Source: Spongilla lacustris (taxonomy: Eukaryota > Porifera > Demospongiae > Spongillida > Spongillidae). Taken from it: a stretch of 64,000 nucleotides of DNA. Below, piece after piece: positions 34,001 through 45,225 of this stretch. Position numbers and translations under genes: made by a program. Numbering within the stretch: position 1 is the stretch's first letter; each line of letters starts with the position of its first letter. The notes below the pieces were generated by a model, which was not told where the DNA came from, did no database searches, and was given only the letters and a program-made list of their open reading frames with translations. Location: positions 5,700,386-5,764,385 of the forward strand of contig OX442436.1 in assembly GCA_949361645.1 (NCBI GenBank). Direction: 5' to 3'.

Positions 34001-34417
34001 GTCATTATTATGCTCCTGCGATGCAGCATCTTCTGCTGCCGTGTTCGGGGGCTTGTTTCTATGCAGCTGCTGCTGCGCCCAGGGCGGGGAGACGACGTCG
34101 TCGCCATCATCCGCCTTCTGCTGCTTCTTTCCCTCCAAGTCTTTAATGGAGTCTAACGCGGCCGTCCGCTTCTTCGCCAGTTGCTTTATCTCGTTTATGT
34201 CAAAGCCGCCTCCACCACCTGCGTCTTTTTTTGACGGCAGTTCGGGCTTCGCTTTTTCGCCGTCTTTTTTTGGTGCGCCGTTGGTCAGTGTAGTGGTGGG
34301 AGCCCGCTGCGGAGGTGGGGGTCGCGGGACCGTCGAACTTTTGTTGATAGCCTTCAAGGGAGGCGGAGCAGGCACTGGGGGGTTGTTGCCGGGCAGCTCT
34401 TCGTATTCGTCAGCCAT
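28020..34417 (-). CDS. Proline-rich tyrosine-motif adaptor with SH3-like module (FYB/ADAP-like)
   Basis: Minus-strand gene starting at ATG 34417 (MADEYEELPGNN). Exon 1 (34417-31996) encodes about 800 residues of proline-rich sequence, including nine tandem repeats of 46 residues. Further exons: ~31851-31731 (ATGEEIYDDTSPPLPTR), ~30869-30690 (GEEECFYDDIQKPPPPPP), ~30550-30515, ~30455-30315 (SGDVYEDYEADGNS), ~29965-29835 (basic coiled segment EKEKEEKKKKEAILKNKQKC), ~29495-29300 (PLFAVELLLDYPTP, KYIVEKSDG), ~29129-29103 (VGYVDKKLCQ), ~29060-29020, possibly ~28895, 28509-~28303 (EEEDIYERLAV) and ~28065-28020 (EPEETYEALPDET, stop). The order (charged helix followed by a divergent SH3-like fold, many Y-x-D/E tyrosine motifs, PxxP runs) resembles the helically extended SH3 adaptors FYB1/ADAP and PRAM1. 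That link is inference. It is probably a cytoplasmic scaffold for SH2 and SH3 proteins. Confidence 0.65.
29545..29815. repeat. 10/11-bp tandem array in adaptor intron
   Basis: Many copies of GTGCAGAAGTGTACAGAAGT-type words. The His/Thr/Cys-rich open frames across it are artefacts. Confidence 0.9.
30040..30230. repeat. (GGGGA/GGGA)n tract in adaptor intron
   Basis: Purine-only repeat, with all G-rich on the plus strand. On the minus (sense) strand it is a pyrimidine tract. Confidence 0.9.
31318..31562. repeat. 17-bp minisatellite in adaptor intron
   Basis: About 14 units of CACACATGTACACCCTC or the 15-bp variant ACACATGTACACCAT. It is intronic to the adaptor gene. Confidence 0.92.
32370..33590 (-). 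repeat. 138-bp coding minisatellite, nine units (46 residues each)
   Basis: The period is exactly 138 bp; the word TTCTGCAGGA recurs at that spacing. On the sense strand each unit reads APSSIKDRAKTLFKPPPED, TPAEDMEPQSQPALKPV, PKPPPVAESK. Two units have a 2-residue insertion (EKTESK, ETTESK). The array lies inside exon 1 of the adaptor gene. The long plus-strand frame through it is a shadow. Confidence 0.95.
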
Positions 34418-34823
34418 CTGTGGCTGCACGAGAAGAAGGGTCGCACAATATAGTGTTAGTATGTACTATGAAGAAGCAAGCCTGCATAGACCAGGTGAGA
34501 GGGTGAGAACAAGAGAGTGAATGAGGATAACAGGGAGAGAAAGAGAGATTTAAACGAGAGAAAGATACAGACAGATAAAATTAAAAAAAGCGGTACTAGG
34601 CCTATAACAAATTTAATAGCGCTACATGTATATTATTACGTTCGCTTGGTACGTATCTTTCGCATGCACACTCTTTTCAAACGTGTTCATGACATAAAAA
34701 ACATACCGTGTGTACGTACTGATTGTGTATCCTTTCTGGCTGCCGTGTTTTCACTTCACAGCAAACAACCGCAATTTTAATACACGTACCCTATTATACG
34801 TAAACGTCCGGTTCAAGCCGTGA
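34418..34823. promoter_or_regulatory. Shared upstream region of the adaptor (-) and RIMOC1 (+)
   Basis: About 400 bp between the adaptor start and the first plausible RIMOC1 ATG (34824). The genes are divergent, so both promoters are expected here. No specific motif could be singled out. Confidence 0.4.
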
Positions 34824-36102
34824 AATGGAATTATTGTTAAAGGCGTCTGAGTACCAGGTGGCTTCCTGCAGCAAACTTTTACAGATTCACCCTGGAGGTT
34901 AGCTAACACAGTCCTTTAATATATTGTACGGACTTCACCCCGCAACTAGAGAGCCTGTTGCTCAAGGCGTTAGAGTTCGCAGAAAGGGCCGCTCAGAGGT
35001 TGGCAAGTGACCCACTGCGCACATAAAACTAGCCCACTCTGTTCTTCGGCTTTAATATAGCTGCCATAAAAACGGTGACTTATTGCAGGTGGCGGTTCAG
35101 AATTATACTCAAGTAAGTTTGGGCCCGTTTGGGGGGGGGGGGGGGGGGGGGGGAAGCGATGTGTCAGACCATGTGTTAAGTTCAGCCGCAGAGGAGGAAA
35201 AAAGAGATTGTAACACTTGGAAATAAGTTTAAAACCTGTGATACTACACTTGACACATGTAAACATTTTCTACTTCAGGAATGTTGTCTTTGTAGTTTAA
35301 ACGGCAACTGTTATTTCCCATGGAGACCTCTGCTGCTTACACCAGATATGAATTGTAACTATAATCACCTAACTATTAAAGCCCTATAAATACAAACCAT
35401 ATGAATGAAATAATTACCATAAATAACAATTAGGTCCTATAAATACCAGTATAACTGTCCATTAACCCTATAAATACCAGTATAACTGTCCATTAACCCT
35501 ATAAATACTAACCATTAACCCTATATAACTAACCATTAACGCTATAAAAATACTTTTATAACTAACCATTAACCCTACAAATACAATAGTAACTAACTTT
35601 CATGCATGTGATCGTGGATATGAATTCATATCCGATTACCCCTGGTATTTTAACAGTCTAGGAATGTCGGTGAGGGATGGTGGATAGAATGGTGATGGAT
35701 GGAATATTATGTGCTGGGATGGAATCATTATAATAACTTGTCATCTTATGTGTTTACTCAAAATCGTCAATTGTCGCCTGGAATGGGTGGTACATGATCT
35801 GTGTATGCATTACAGCTGCCACACCCACCCATGCTGCACCAATCATTTGCCTCTATATAGTCAGTTCTTGACTCCACCTACTTTGAAGAGACACTTTTGG
35901 TGGACCAAGCATTCTCACTGCCGTCATCATTTGGTACAGTTGTTGGTATCATTGGTAAGCCCCTTGAAGATGAGTCCTGATAGTCTGCTCCCTCATCCTA
36001 CCAATATCTCTCCCCCCCCCCCCCCCCCCCCAGATGCCCTCTGCATTCCCTCAAAGCTCGGGATAGCACCACAAGAAGTAAGTGCCAGAGAGGCTGGTGT
36101 GT

Positions 36103-36136
<34 letters not shown>

Positions 36137-39100
36137 GTGTGTGAGTGTGTGAGTGTGTGAGTGTGTGTGTGTGTGAGTGTGTGTGTGTGTGTGTGTAGTG
36201 ATGAAGTCATCCAGAGAACCTATGTGGTGTTAGAGGGGGCCACGTTTCCTGTGGAGAGGCAATGTGGTGTTAGAGGGGGCCATGTTTCCTATGGAGAGGC
36301 AATGTGGTGTTAGAGGGGGCCATGTTTCCTATGGAGAGGCAATGTGGTGTTAGAGGGCTGTGGAAAGCTACTGAGCTACTGTAGTGTACACAGTAGATAT
36401 ACTGGCAAATACTGCAGTATACTACAGTGTAGCAGTCTGCAGTAGCCCAGGCAGTCCCCCACCCCAACCCTTCCTTAACTCCTTAACTTTAGGCCTGGGA
36501 ACGAGACTACCAGTCTCCCCCAGCTTGAAGGGGGGCATAAAGAGGATGTGATCACATGTGAAAGGGCTCCTTATTAATCCATTTCATATTGGACATGTGG
36601 TCATAGTAGGGTTGACACCATCCAGGGACAGTTGGCACGATGAATTCAGTGTGTGAGAGTATATTACTTTTGCTGCCTTACCATCTCTGGTGTTCCTATG
36701 GAAGTAGAGTGTGACTATTTCCACTGTGGTCCACAGCATCCCTTCCACTGTGGTCCACAGCATCCCTTCCACTGTGGTCCACAGCATCCCTTCCACTGTG
36801 GTCCACAGCATCCCTTCCACTGTGGTCCACAGCATCCCTTCCACTGTGGTCCACAGCATCCCTTCCACTGTGGTCCACAGCATCCCTTCCACTGTGGTCC
36901 ACAGCATCCCTTCCACTGTGGTCCATCCCTTCCACTGTGGTCCACAGCATCCCTTTCACTGTGGTCCACAGCATCCCTTCCACTGTGGTCCACAGCATCC
37001 CTTCCACTGTGGTCCATCCCTTCCACTGTGGTCCACAGCATCCCTTTCACTGTGGTCCACAGCATCCCTTCCACTGTGGTCCACAGCATCCCTTCCACTG
37101 TGGTCCACAGCATCCCTTCCACTGTGGTCCACAGCATCCCTTCCATTGTGGTCCACAGCATCCCTTCCACTCATAACAATATGGTCCGCAGATGTTGCTA
37201 GTTGGAGTTTGGCTTCTTGTCTGCCCAGTTTGAGAGCTGTATTGTATGTTTTCAGATCTGGGCTTGGTCTGAAGTAGTTGAGAGTGCTTGGTGGTGATAG
37301 AGTGGTATGGCCGGGCTGATCACCGTAGTACTGTGGAGTGGTATGGCCAGGCTGATCACCGTAGTGCTGTGGAGTGGTATGGCCAGGCTGATCACCGCAG
37401 TGCTGTGGAGTGGTATGGCCAGGCTGATCACCATAGTGCTGTGGAGTGGTATGGCCGGGCTGATCACCGCAGTGCTGTGGAGTGGTATGGCCAGGCTGAT
37501 CACCGCAGTGCTGTGGAGTGGTATGGCCGGGCTGATCACCGCAGTGCTGTGGAGTGGTATGGCCGGGCTGATCACCGCAGTGCTGTGGAGTGGTATGGCC
37601 GGGCTGATCACCGTAGTGCTGTGGAGTGGTATGGCCGGGCTGATCACCGTAGTGCTGTGGAGTGGTATGGCCAGGCTGATCACCGTAGTGCTGTGGAGTG
37701 ATATGGCCAGGCTGATCACCATAGTGCTGTGGAGTGGTATGGCCGGGCTGATTACCATAGTGCTGTGGAGTGGTATGGCCGGGCTGATCACCATAGTGCT
37801 GTGCACAGCTAGCTGTGTCCATCTTGACACCAATCGCCCTGCCTACTTCTTGGCACACCCCTTGTACCTTTTAGCTCAAAGGCTCATGTCGCCCAGAGGA
37901 GCCTGGAACAGGACCCAGCTCAAAGACTAGCTAGGAACCTAGAACAGGACCCAGCCCAAAGGCTCATGTAGCCTGGAACAGGACCCAGCCTAAAGGCTCA
38001 TGCAGCCTGGAACAGGACCCAGCCCAAAGGCTCATGTTTCCCAGAGGAGCCTGGAACAGGTCCCAGCAAAGGCTAGCTAGGAACCTAGAACAGGACCCAG
38101 CCAAAAGGCTCATGTAGCCTGGAACAGGACCTAGCCCAAAGGCTCATGTTTCCCAGAGGAGCCTGGAACAGGGCCCAGTTTCGAATACTTTTAGACCTAT
38201 ATGGCATCTGTTGAAGTATCCAGGAGGTATTCCATCAGGGTCCATGTATGTCATAGTTGGCTTCTTTTCTTTGTTCAAAGGCACCACAGGGAGTGGTGTG
38301 CACAGCAGTGGCATAACTATGTTTAAAAGTGGTTGTCATTAGCAACCATTAGCAGCTTTTATTTTTTTTAAAAGAAAGGTTTGGTGAGATGGTTGTGGTG
38401 ATGTGGTGTGCTCATGTGAGGTGCTCATGTGAGGTGCTCATGTGAGGTGCTCATGTGAGGATGCTCATGTGGTGCGCTCATGTGAGGGCTCATGTGAGGT
38501 GCTCATGTGAGGATGCTCATGTGGTGTGCTCATGTGAGGTGCTCATGTGAGGTGCTCATGTGAGGATGCTCATGTGGTGTGCTCATGTGAGGTGCTCATG
38601 TAAGGTGCTCATGTGAGGTGCTCATGTGAGGATGCTCATGTGGTGTGCTCATGTGAGGTGCTCATGTGAGGATGCTCATATGGTGTGCTCATGTGAGGTG
38701 CTCATGTGAGTAAGTCCATTTGAGGTAATGGTGGCGAATGAATGATGGGACAAGGAGTGAAGAAGATATGAGAGGTGTGAAGAGGGTAGGTGGTATGAAG
38801 GATGTGAAGGTGATATGAGGTGTGAAGGTGATATGAGAAGTGTCCCTTGCGCACCAGAGCACTTGGACCCACACCCTTACAATAGAACACTCCCTAGAGT
38901 ACACAATGGTTCCCCCTTCCCTATATACACTGGACCCCCTCCCTGTGGTACACTGGACCCCCTTGTATGCCCATTGTTTTACCTTCTGTTTAGGTGTGCT
39001 CTCTCCTTGAAGACCAGATGCTGGAATGTCTGTACTGGCGTGTGGGTGCTCTTCTCTACATGTACTGCCAGACCGCGTTGAGCAGCCCTGGAGAGAAAGG

Positions 39101-40725
39101 GACGATACAGAAGGACATCATGGAGGTAAAGTAAAGAGAGGAGGAGGAAAGGTGTATGGGGGAGAGCTTCTCACTGAGCTGTGGGGGAGGTGAGGGTGGG
39201 CACTACATAGTGGGGGAGGTGAGGGTGGGCACTACATAGTGGGGGAGGTGAGGGTGGGCACTACATAGTGGGGGAGGTGAGGGTGGGCACTACATAGTGG
39301 GGGAGGTGAGGGTGGGCACTACACAGTGGGGGAGGTGAGGGTGGGCACTACACTGGGGAGGTGAGGGTGGGCACTACATAGTGGGAGAGGTGAGGGTGGG
39401 CACTACATAGTGGGGGAGGTGAGGGTGGGCACTACATAGTGGGAGAGGTGAGGGTGGGCACTACATAGTGGGGGAGGTGAGGGTGGGCACTATGGGCACT
39501 ATCCTACATGTATTCCACGACTTTCCCAAAGCCAAGATCACACTGCAGCCATTTAGATATCAGCTATTTTTGGCACCTTACTAAGCCAGCCCTGTACGTG
39601 GGTCTGAAGTTGTGATATGCACCCCCACCATGTCTAGGAATCACAGCTGCTGCTTATGTACAAAGGCCCTTGCCAAGTCTGTTGGGGATGCCTGTGCCAG
39701 TGGTTTCATTGTTTGCACAAATTCCAAATAGAATTAACAACATGTGATGCACACACCATTGGGGCAGCTTAGGGGGCTTACAGATCAGGAGAAAGTAGGC
39801 TGTACTGTGTTAGTGTGTCAGCTCATCTCCTTTCTCCACACCCACTGTCACCATCTCACTCTTACCTCCACCATCTCCTTCACCTCCACCCACCTCAGTA
39901 CTGCTGTGCGGGGGTAGGTCACCTCCAACTGATGCTGCAGGTACAGCCACCCCTACCTCCCATGCGTGAGGACGAGTATACGTGCAATGACCCATCCCTT
40001 CCTGGCCTACTCCAGCAAGGTTAGTCAAGCCGCAACGTACAGAACTGTATTCTGCATGTTGTGGATTTATGTTGGCACTGGCCATTTATATGAACAAGGT
40101 TCTAATTAGCCATTACCCTCCCAGATGCCCCCATTACCCTCCCAATAGGGCATTATCTTGCCTGAATAGCCATTATAGGTCACCTGTTTAAAGCTTTCTA
40201 CGTTTGTAGGGATATGGATGGTTTTAGTATCCATAGTGATGTACTCACTTCCTCTGCCATGCAGGTATCTATAGTGATGTACACATGTTGGCGCTGATGT
40301 ATGCGGGAGAAATGTGCTACTGGTATTGGGAACTGGACCGTGGGGGTGGTGAGCTGCTTCAAGGCCAACCTGGTGCTGCACCGATGGGTGATGCCGGAGA
40401 GCGAGGCATGGTGGCCGATGCTGGAACTGGAATGGGTTCAGAGAGCAAATGTGGATCCAGTGCTGGATATGTGTCCGGATCCGGAGGTGAATCTGCATCT
40501 GGCCCTGCCACACCTGGATCCAGGCCATCACCTTTTGGACTTATGGGTGCTATGCGTGGACTGGACTTTGTCAGGGAGTGGAGAGAGGGATTCAGCCCAG
40601 CGAGGCTAGGGGTGGAATATTTGTCAAAGTACATAGACGCCGCCCGGGGACCTCTCAAGCTTCAGCAGTGGAGCTACGATAGAGCTATTCAGCTGTTGGT
40701 CAGACTGAAGAAGTCACTACAATAA
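34824..40725 (+). CDS. RIMOC1: RAB7A-interacting MON1-CCZ1 complex subunit 1 (C5orf51 homologue)
   Basis: Confident exons are 35861-35955 (LDSTYFEETLLVDQAFSLPS), 36034-36077 (DALCIPSKLGIAPQE), 38994-39125 (EDQMLECLYWRVGALLYMYC), 39899-40019 (GVGHLQLMLQVQPPLPPM) and 40265-40725 (IYSDVHMLALMYAGEMCYWY, then REWREGFSPARLGVEYL; stop TAA 40723-40725). These match the conserved C5orf51 blocks TYFEEN..LVDE, DELLECLSWRRGALLYMYC and IFSDIHLLAMMYSGEMCYW. The vertebrate protein supports MON1-CCZ1 activation of RAB7A and mitophagy. N-terminal exons are uncertain: ATG 34824 (MELLLKASEYQ) and a helical block at ~34935-35025 are candidates. The last exon carries a Gly/Ser-rich insertion of about 60 residues. 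All splice phases from 35861 onward agree. The second intron is 2.9 kb of minisatellites. Confidence 0.88.
35128..35153. repeat. Poly-G run
   Basis: About 24 consecutive G in the upstream part of RIMOC1. Similar long G/C runs occur at 10287, 36012, 49880, 56110 and 63943. Confidence 0.9.
36078..38993. repeat. RIMOC1 intron built of successive minisatellites
   Basis: In order: (GT)n at 36100-36196; ~42-bp units with GTGTTAGAGGGGGCCATG at 36225-36357; 24-bp units with CCACTGTGGTCCACAGCATC at 36716-37172 (~19 copies, some 14 bp); 36-bp units with GAGTGGTATGGCCAGGCTGA at 37302-37803 (~14 copies); compound units with GGAACAGGACCCAGCC at 37900-38180; and 13-bp GCTCATGTGAGGT units at 38400-38710. 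Long open frames on both strands across it are artefacts of repeat periods divisible by three. Confidence 0.92.
39165..39495. repeat. 29-bp minisatellite in RIMOC1 intron
   Basis: About 11 units of GGGGGAGGTGAGGGTGGGCA plus CTACATAGT, in the intron after the exon ending at 39125. Confidence 0.93.
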
Positions 40726-41000
40726 GATTGGAACGAGGTGTTTGTAACGATATGCCTGGTCACCCGATGGTTGGCTCTTACCGCGCATAACATGCGTACG
40801 TTGTGTGTGGAGATGTAGCAGCATGCCTTGTACCGTGCACGCGCCCTTGACCATAGTCAGCGGTGGCCTCTAAAAAATCTCGCAGAAACTGATATCACCA
40901 AAAGTCACGTGATTATTTTCACATCCACATGCAGTATTAATTAAAAACTGATACGAAAAAAAGAAAACAGTCGACCGACCGAGATTTCGTTTGTTTAGCC

Positions 41001-41538
41001 ATGAGTAAATTTTTATTGTCGTGTGTACGGTTTAGGAAGGTACCCGTGGAATCGTTCGACGGCTCTCACGCCAATCTCACCGAGGTGCCGCCGGAAATAT
41101 ACCAGCACAGAAAAAGTCTGCGAAAGCTCCTTCTCAACAGCAATCGTATTAACGAGATATCCAAGGTAAAAGGGGTGCATGACCTACACGACACGTCGCG
41201 TTGTCGGCGGGAGTATGAGTAGACTGAGGTACCATGATGCGCGACCGTGGGGGAGAAAGCAACTTTGTCGTTCTGATCTAGTCGCCTTCCCCCCCCCCCC
41301 CCCCTCTCTCTCTGGGAGGCGTCTATATAACTGTGATTGCTTAGCATTTCGCTTAAGTGCGGGAACGCAGGGGATAGGCTCCGTTAAGTCCAGCTGTACA
41401 TACATCCATAGATAATAATAATAATAATAATATAATGCATATATATGGCTTCTAACGATGGTGAGTGTGCACAACATTGATTTATGTGTGAGTCGACCTA
41501 AACACACTTATGTGACTATTTATTTGGTGCAATATATA

Positions 41539-41592
<54 letters not shown>

Positions 41593-43556
41593 TACTGCCT
41601 ATACTACATGTGTGTATGTGTGTGTGTGTGTTACTGCCTATACTACATGTGTGTGTATGTGTGTGTGTGCATGTGTGTGTGTGCATGTGTGTGTGTGCAT
41701 GTGTGTGTGCATGTGTGTGTGTGTGTTTATTTGCATGACATTGTGTGTTTTTAAACATGTAATGTGTGTTTGGAGTACATGTATTGTGATTTATACTTAG
41801 ATCGCATTGAAAGATTTTGTTTGTGTTTGTGTTGTGGGTGCAATGCAGAACGCTTGGTACCAGCAGGATGTAGTGTCCTGCTGTTTTGACAAATGCATGG
41901 ATTTACCTTCACCCTCCCCCCTCCCTCCCTCCCTCCCTCCCTCCCTCCCCTCCCTCCCTCCCTCCCTCCCTCCCTCCCTCCCTCCCTCCCTCCCTCCCTC
42001 CCTCCTCCATCCCACTCAACCTCCCCTCCCTCCCTCCCTCCCTCCCTCCCTCCCTCCCTCCCTCCCTCCCTCCCTCCCTCCCTCCCTCCCTCCCTCCCTC
42101 CCTCCCTCCCTCCCTCCCTCCCTCCCTCCCTCCCTCCCTCCCTCCCTCCCTCCCTCCCTCCCTCCCCTCCCTCCCTCCCTCCCTCCCTCCTCCTCCCTCC
42201 TCCCTCCCTCCCTCCCTCCCTCCCTCCCTCCCTCCCTCCCTCCCTTCCTCCTTCCCTCCCTCCCCTCCCTCACCCCCTCTCCCCTCTCCCCCTCTCCCCC
42301 TCTCCAGGATGTCTACTCTCTGCAGGAGCTGAGGGAACTGGACTTAAGTGAGAACGACATTCTGTTCATGTCTCCAAACATCTCACATATCACCCATTTG
42401 AACCACATTGAACCTCAGCAAGAATAGTGAGTGAAGCGCGATGGAGTGCACCAACATTATGCCATGACTCGTGATAACAATTTATTGGTCAGAACACACT
42501 CACACACCCACATTTGCATGTGGACTTTCCCATATATGTGTCTATGCATACCCCATGCCAACAGTGCAGGCCTGTTAGCACATGGTGGAGTTAGCTTCCA
42601 ACTTGTCTTAGGGTATATCTGAACTGTAACCTTGTCCATTGGGAGCTATGCTTCCATCAAACTAATCTGCCTGGATGCCTGGATTGTTTGCACACAGCCG
42701 CATTATGCCGTGAACACATGAAGTACACACCCTAAGAGCTACGTAATTACATCACTGGGTTAATAACCTTTAATAGCAGATAGCAACGATCATTGGTAGT
42801 GTGGAATAATGTCCTTTAATACTTTTACAGCTGTATAGCCTGCAGTAAGCTTAATAATCTGTAGAAAATGAACTTTGATATCCTAATTATGACCATGTCT
42901 GCATTTCAGGGTTTGTAATGTTTACACAGTGTAAGTCAACTACAAATGATTTCATTTGGTGTTCAAGGGTTATGCAGAGTCCCACTGCATTGAATTGAAA
43001 GCTACACACAAAAGTGAGGAAGGGTAAAATACCCCACCCCTTGCCACACCCCTTCTCGAGGGGTAGTCCCCCCAAAGACCTCTCCTAACCCCTTCCCGAG
43101 GAGGGATAGTCTCCCTTAGTCCCAGTAGCTAACCAGGGGTGTAATATAGGATCCTTAGCTGAGCTGTGAAATTCTTCACATTAGCACAGACAATGTCACA
43201 GTTCACACCTGTTCAAGTCATGTCTTCCCCTCCATACCTCCATATCTCCCTCTACACCTCCAAACCTCCCTCCCCACCTCATACCTCCCTCTCCACCTCA
43301 TACCTCTCCCCCTCCACCTCCATACCTCCCTCCCCACCTCATACCTCTCCTCCCCTCCACCTCCATACCTCCCTCTACACCTCATACCTCTACCCCTCTC
43401 CAACAGGTCTCTCTGTGGTCCCTGACACCATACACCAGTGCCAGGAGCTTGTGTTTCTTGACCTCAGTGCAAATCCCCTTCAAACGTAAGCCTGTGATCT
43501 GGGAAATATGGCTGGAAAGAGGGGAACCATGTACACACACAACACACACATACATG

Positions 43557-43620
<64 letters not shown>

Positions 43621-45188
43621 TACACATACACATACACACATACACATACACACATACACACATACACATACACACATACACATACACATACACACATACG
43701 CACACACATGCACACACATAACCATATCATCAGCTACGGTAGAAACATGCTTTGTGCCAGTGTTGCTATGGTAACTCAGGTGGGCTAATTTCCTTGTGTA
43801 CAGAGTGTGTGCAGGTGTGACTAGATTGCCACGTTTGAAGGTACTTCTGATGAACGGATGTGAGCTGGAGCAGCTGCCCCCTAACATTGGGAAGTATGTA
43901 TTGTGTGAGAGGAGGGGTGTTTATGTGAGGGGAGGGGTGGTTATGTGAGTGGAGGGGTGGTTATGTGAGGGGAGGGGTGGTTATGTGAGGGGAGGGGTGG
44001 TTATGTGAGGGGAGGGGGTGGTTATGTGAGGGGAGGGGGTGGTTATGTGAGGGGAGGGGGTGGTTATGTGAGGGGAGGGGTGGTTATGTGAGGGGAGGGG
44101 TGGTTATGGGAGGGGAGGGGTGGTTATGGGAGGGGAGGGGTAGTATGTGAGGGGAGGGGTGGTTATGTGAGGGGAGAGGCCAGTGTACCCCATAAGCAGT
44201 GGAGGTGGAGAAATTGGATATTGGATGTACAGTTGAGAGGATCAAGTTCCCTTGAGGGTATTAGACCATTGCTGTGGTTAGCCAGCGTTGCCTGGCCTGC
44301 CTTGTTATGACAACAATGCCAGCTGTACCGCCAGGTGCGTGAATATATTTAGTAACAAAAAACTTTTCAATACATGTACATGTACATGTACATGTACATG
44401 TACGAGATCTCAGCAACATGCACATGCGCGTGTGTGCCGATGGTTCGCTTGCTTTTAATGTAGGTTTGAGGTGTCGAGGAGCAATTTNNNNNNNNNNNNN
44501 NNNNNNNNNNNNNNNNNNNNNNNNNNNNNNNNNNNNNNNNNNNNNNNNNNNNNNNNNNNNNNNNNNNNNNNNNNNNNNNNNNNNNNNNNNNNNNNNNNNN
44601 NNNNNNNNNNNNNNNNNNNNNNNNNNNNNNNNNNNNNNNNNNNNNNNNNNNNNNNNNNNNNNNNNNNNNNNNNNNNNNNNNNNNNNNGAAATATGTCTGT
44701 GTGTTTGTGTGTGTGTATATGTTTGTGTGTTTGTGTGTATAAGTGTGTGTGTGTTTGTGTGTGTGTGTGTATGTTTTGTGTTTGTGTGTGGTGTACTGAA
44801 TATTATTGTACATGTATATATCTGTGATACCATATTGTACATGATGTTATTAAAATGTCTCCTTGGATACAGGCCCTACCTCCTATGTTAGGAGGTCTTA
44901 CGAAGCTGACCACCTTCATCGCTGATGAGAACCTTCTCACCACACTCCCTGAAGAGGTAAGATGGCCGCTGCTGCTATTTCCTTCAAACATGTGCATGAT
45001 GATGTCATGTACAATGGTGATGTAATTTATAATAAATGAATGTGATAATGCCCATGTGTGTGTGGTGTGTGTGCGTATGCGTGTGTGTGTGTGTGTGTGG
45101 TGTGTGTGTGTGTGTGTGTGTATGTGTGTGTGTATGTGTGTGTGTGCGCGTGTGTGTGTATGTGTGGTGTGTGTGTGTGTATGTGAGT

Positions 45189-45225
<37 letters not shown>

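Noticed and set aside
36650..37930. Long open frames on both strands with repeated HCGPQHPF, DHSGRDAV and QPGHTTPQ words
   Set aside because: They are created by 24- and 36-bp tandem repeats whose period is divisible by three. They fall inside a RIMOC1 intron and have no homology.
41886..42332. Pro/Ser- and Gly/Glu-rich ORFs of 85-206 codons
   Set aside because: They are translations of a pure CCCT repeat in a LAP intron.
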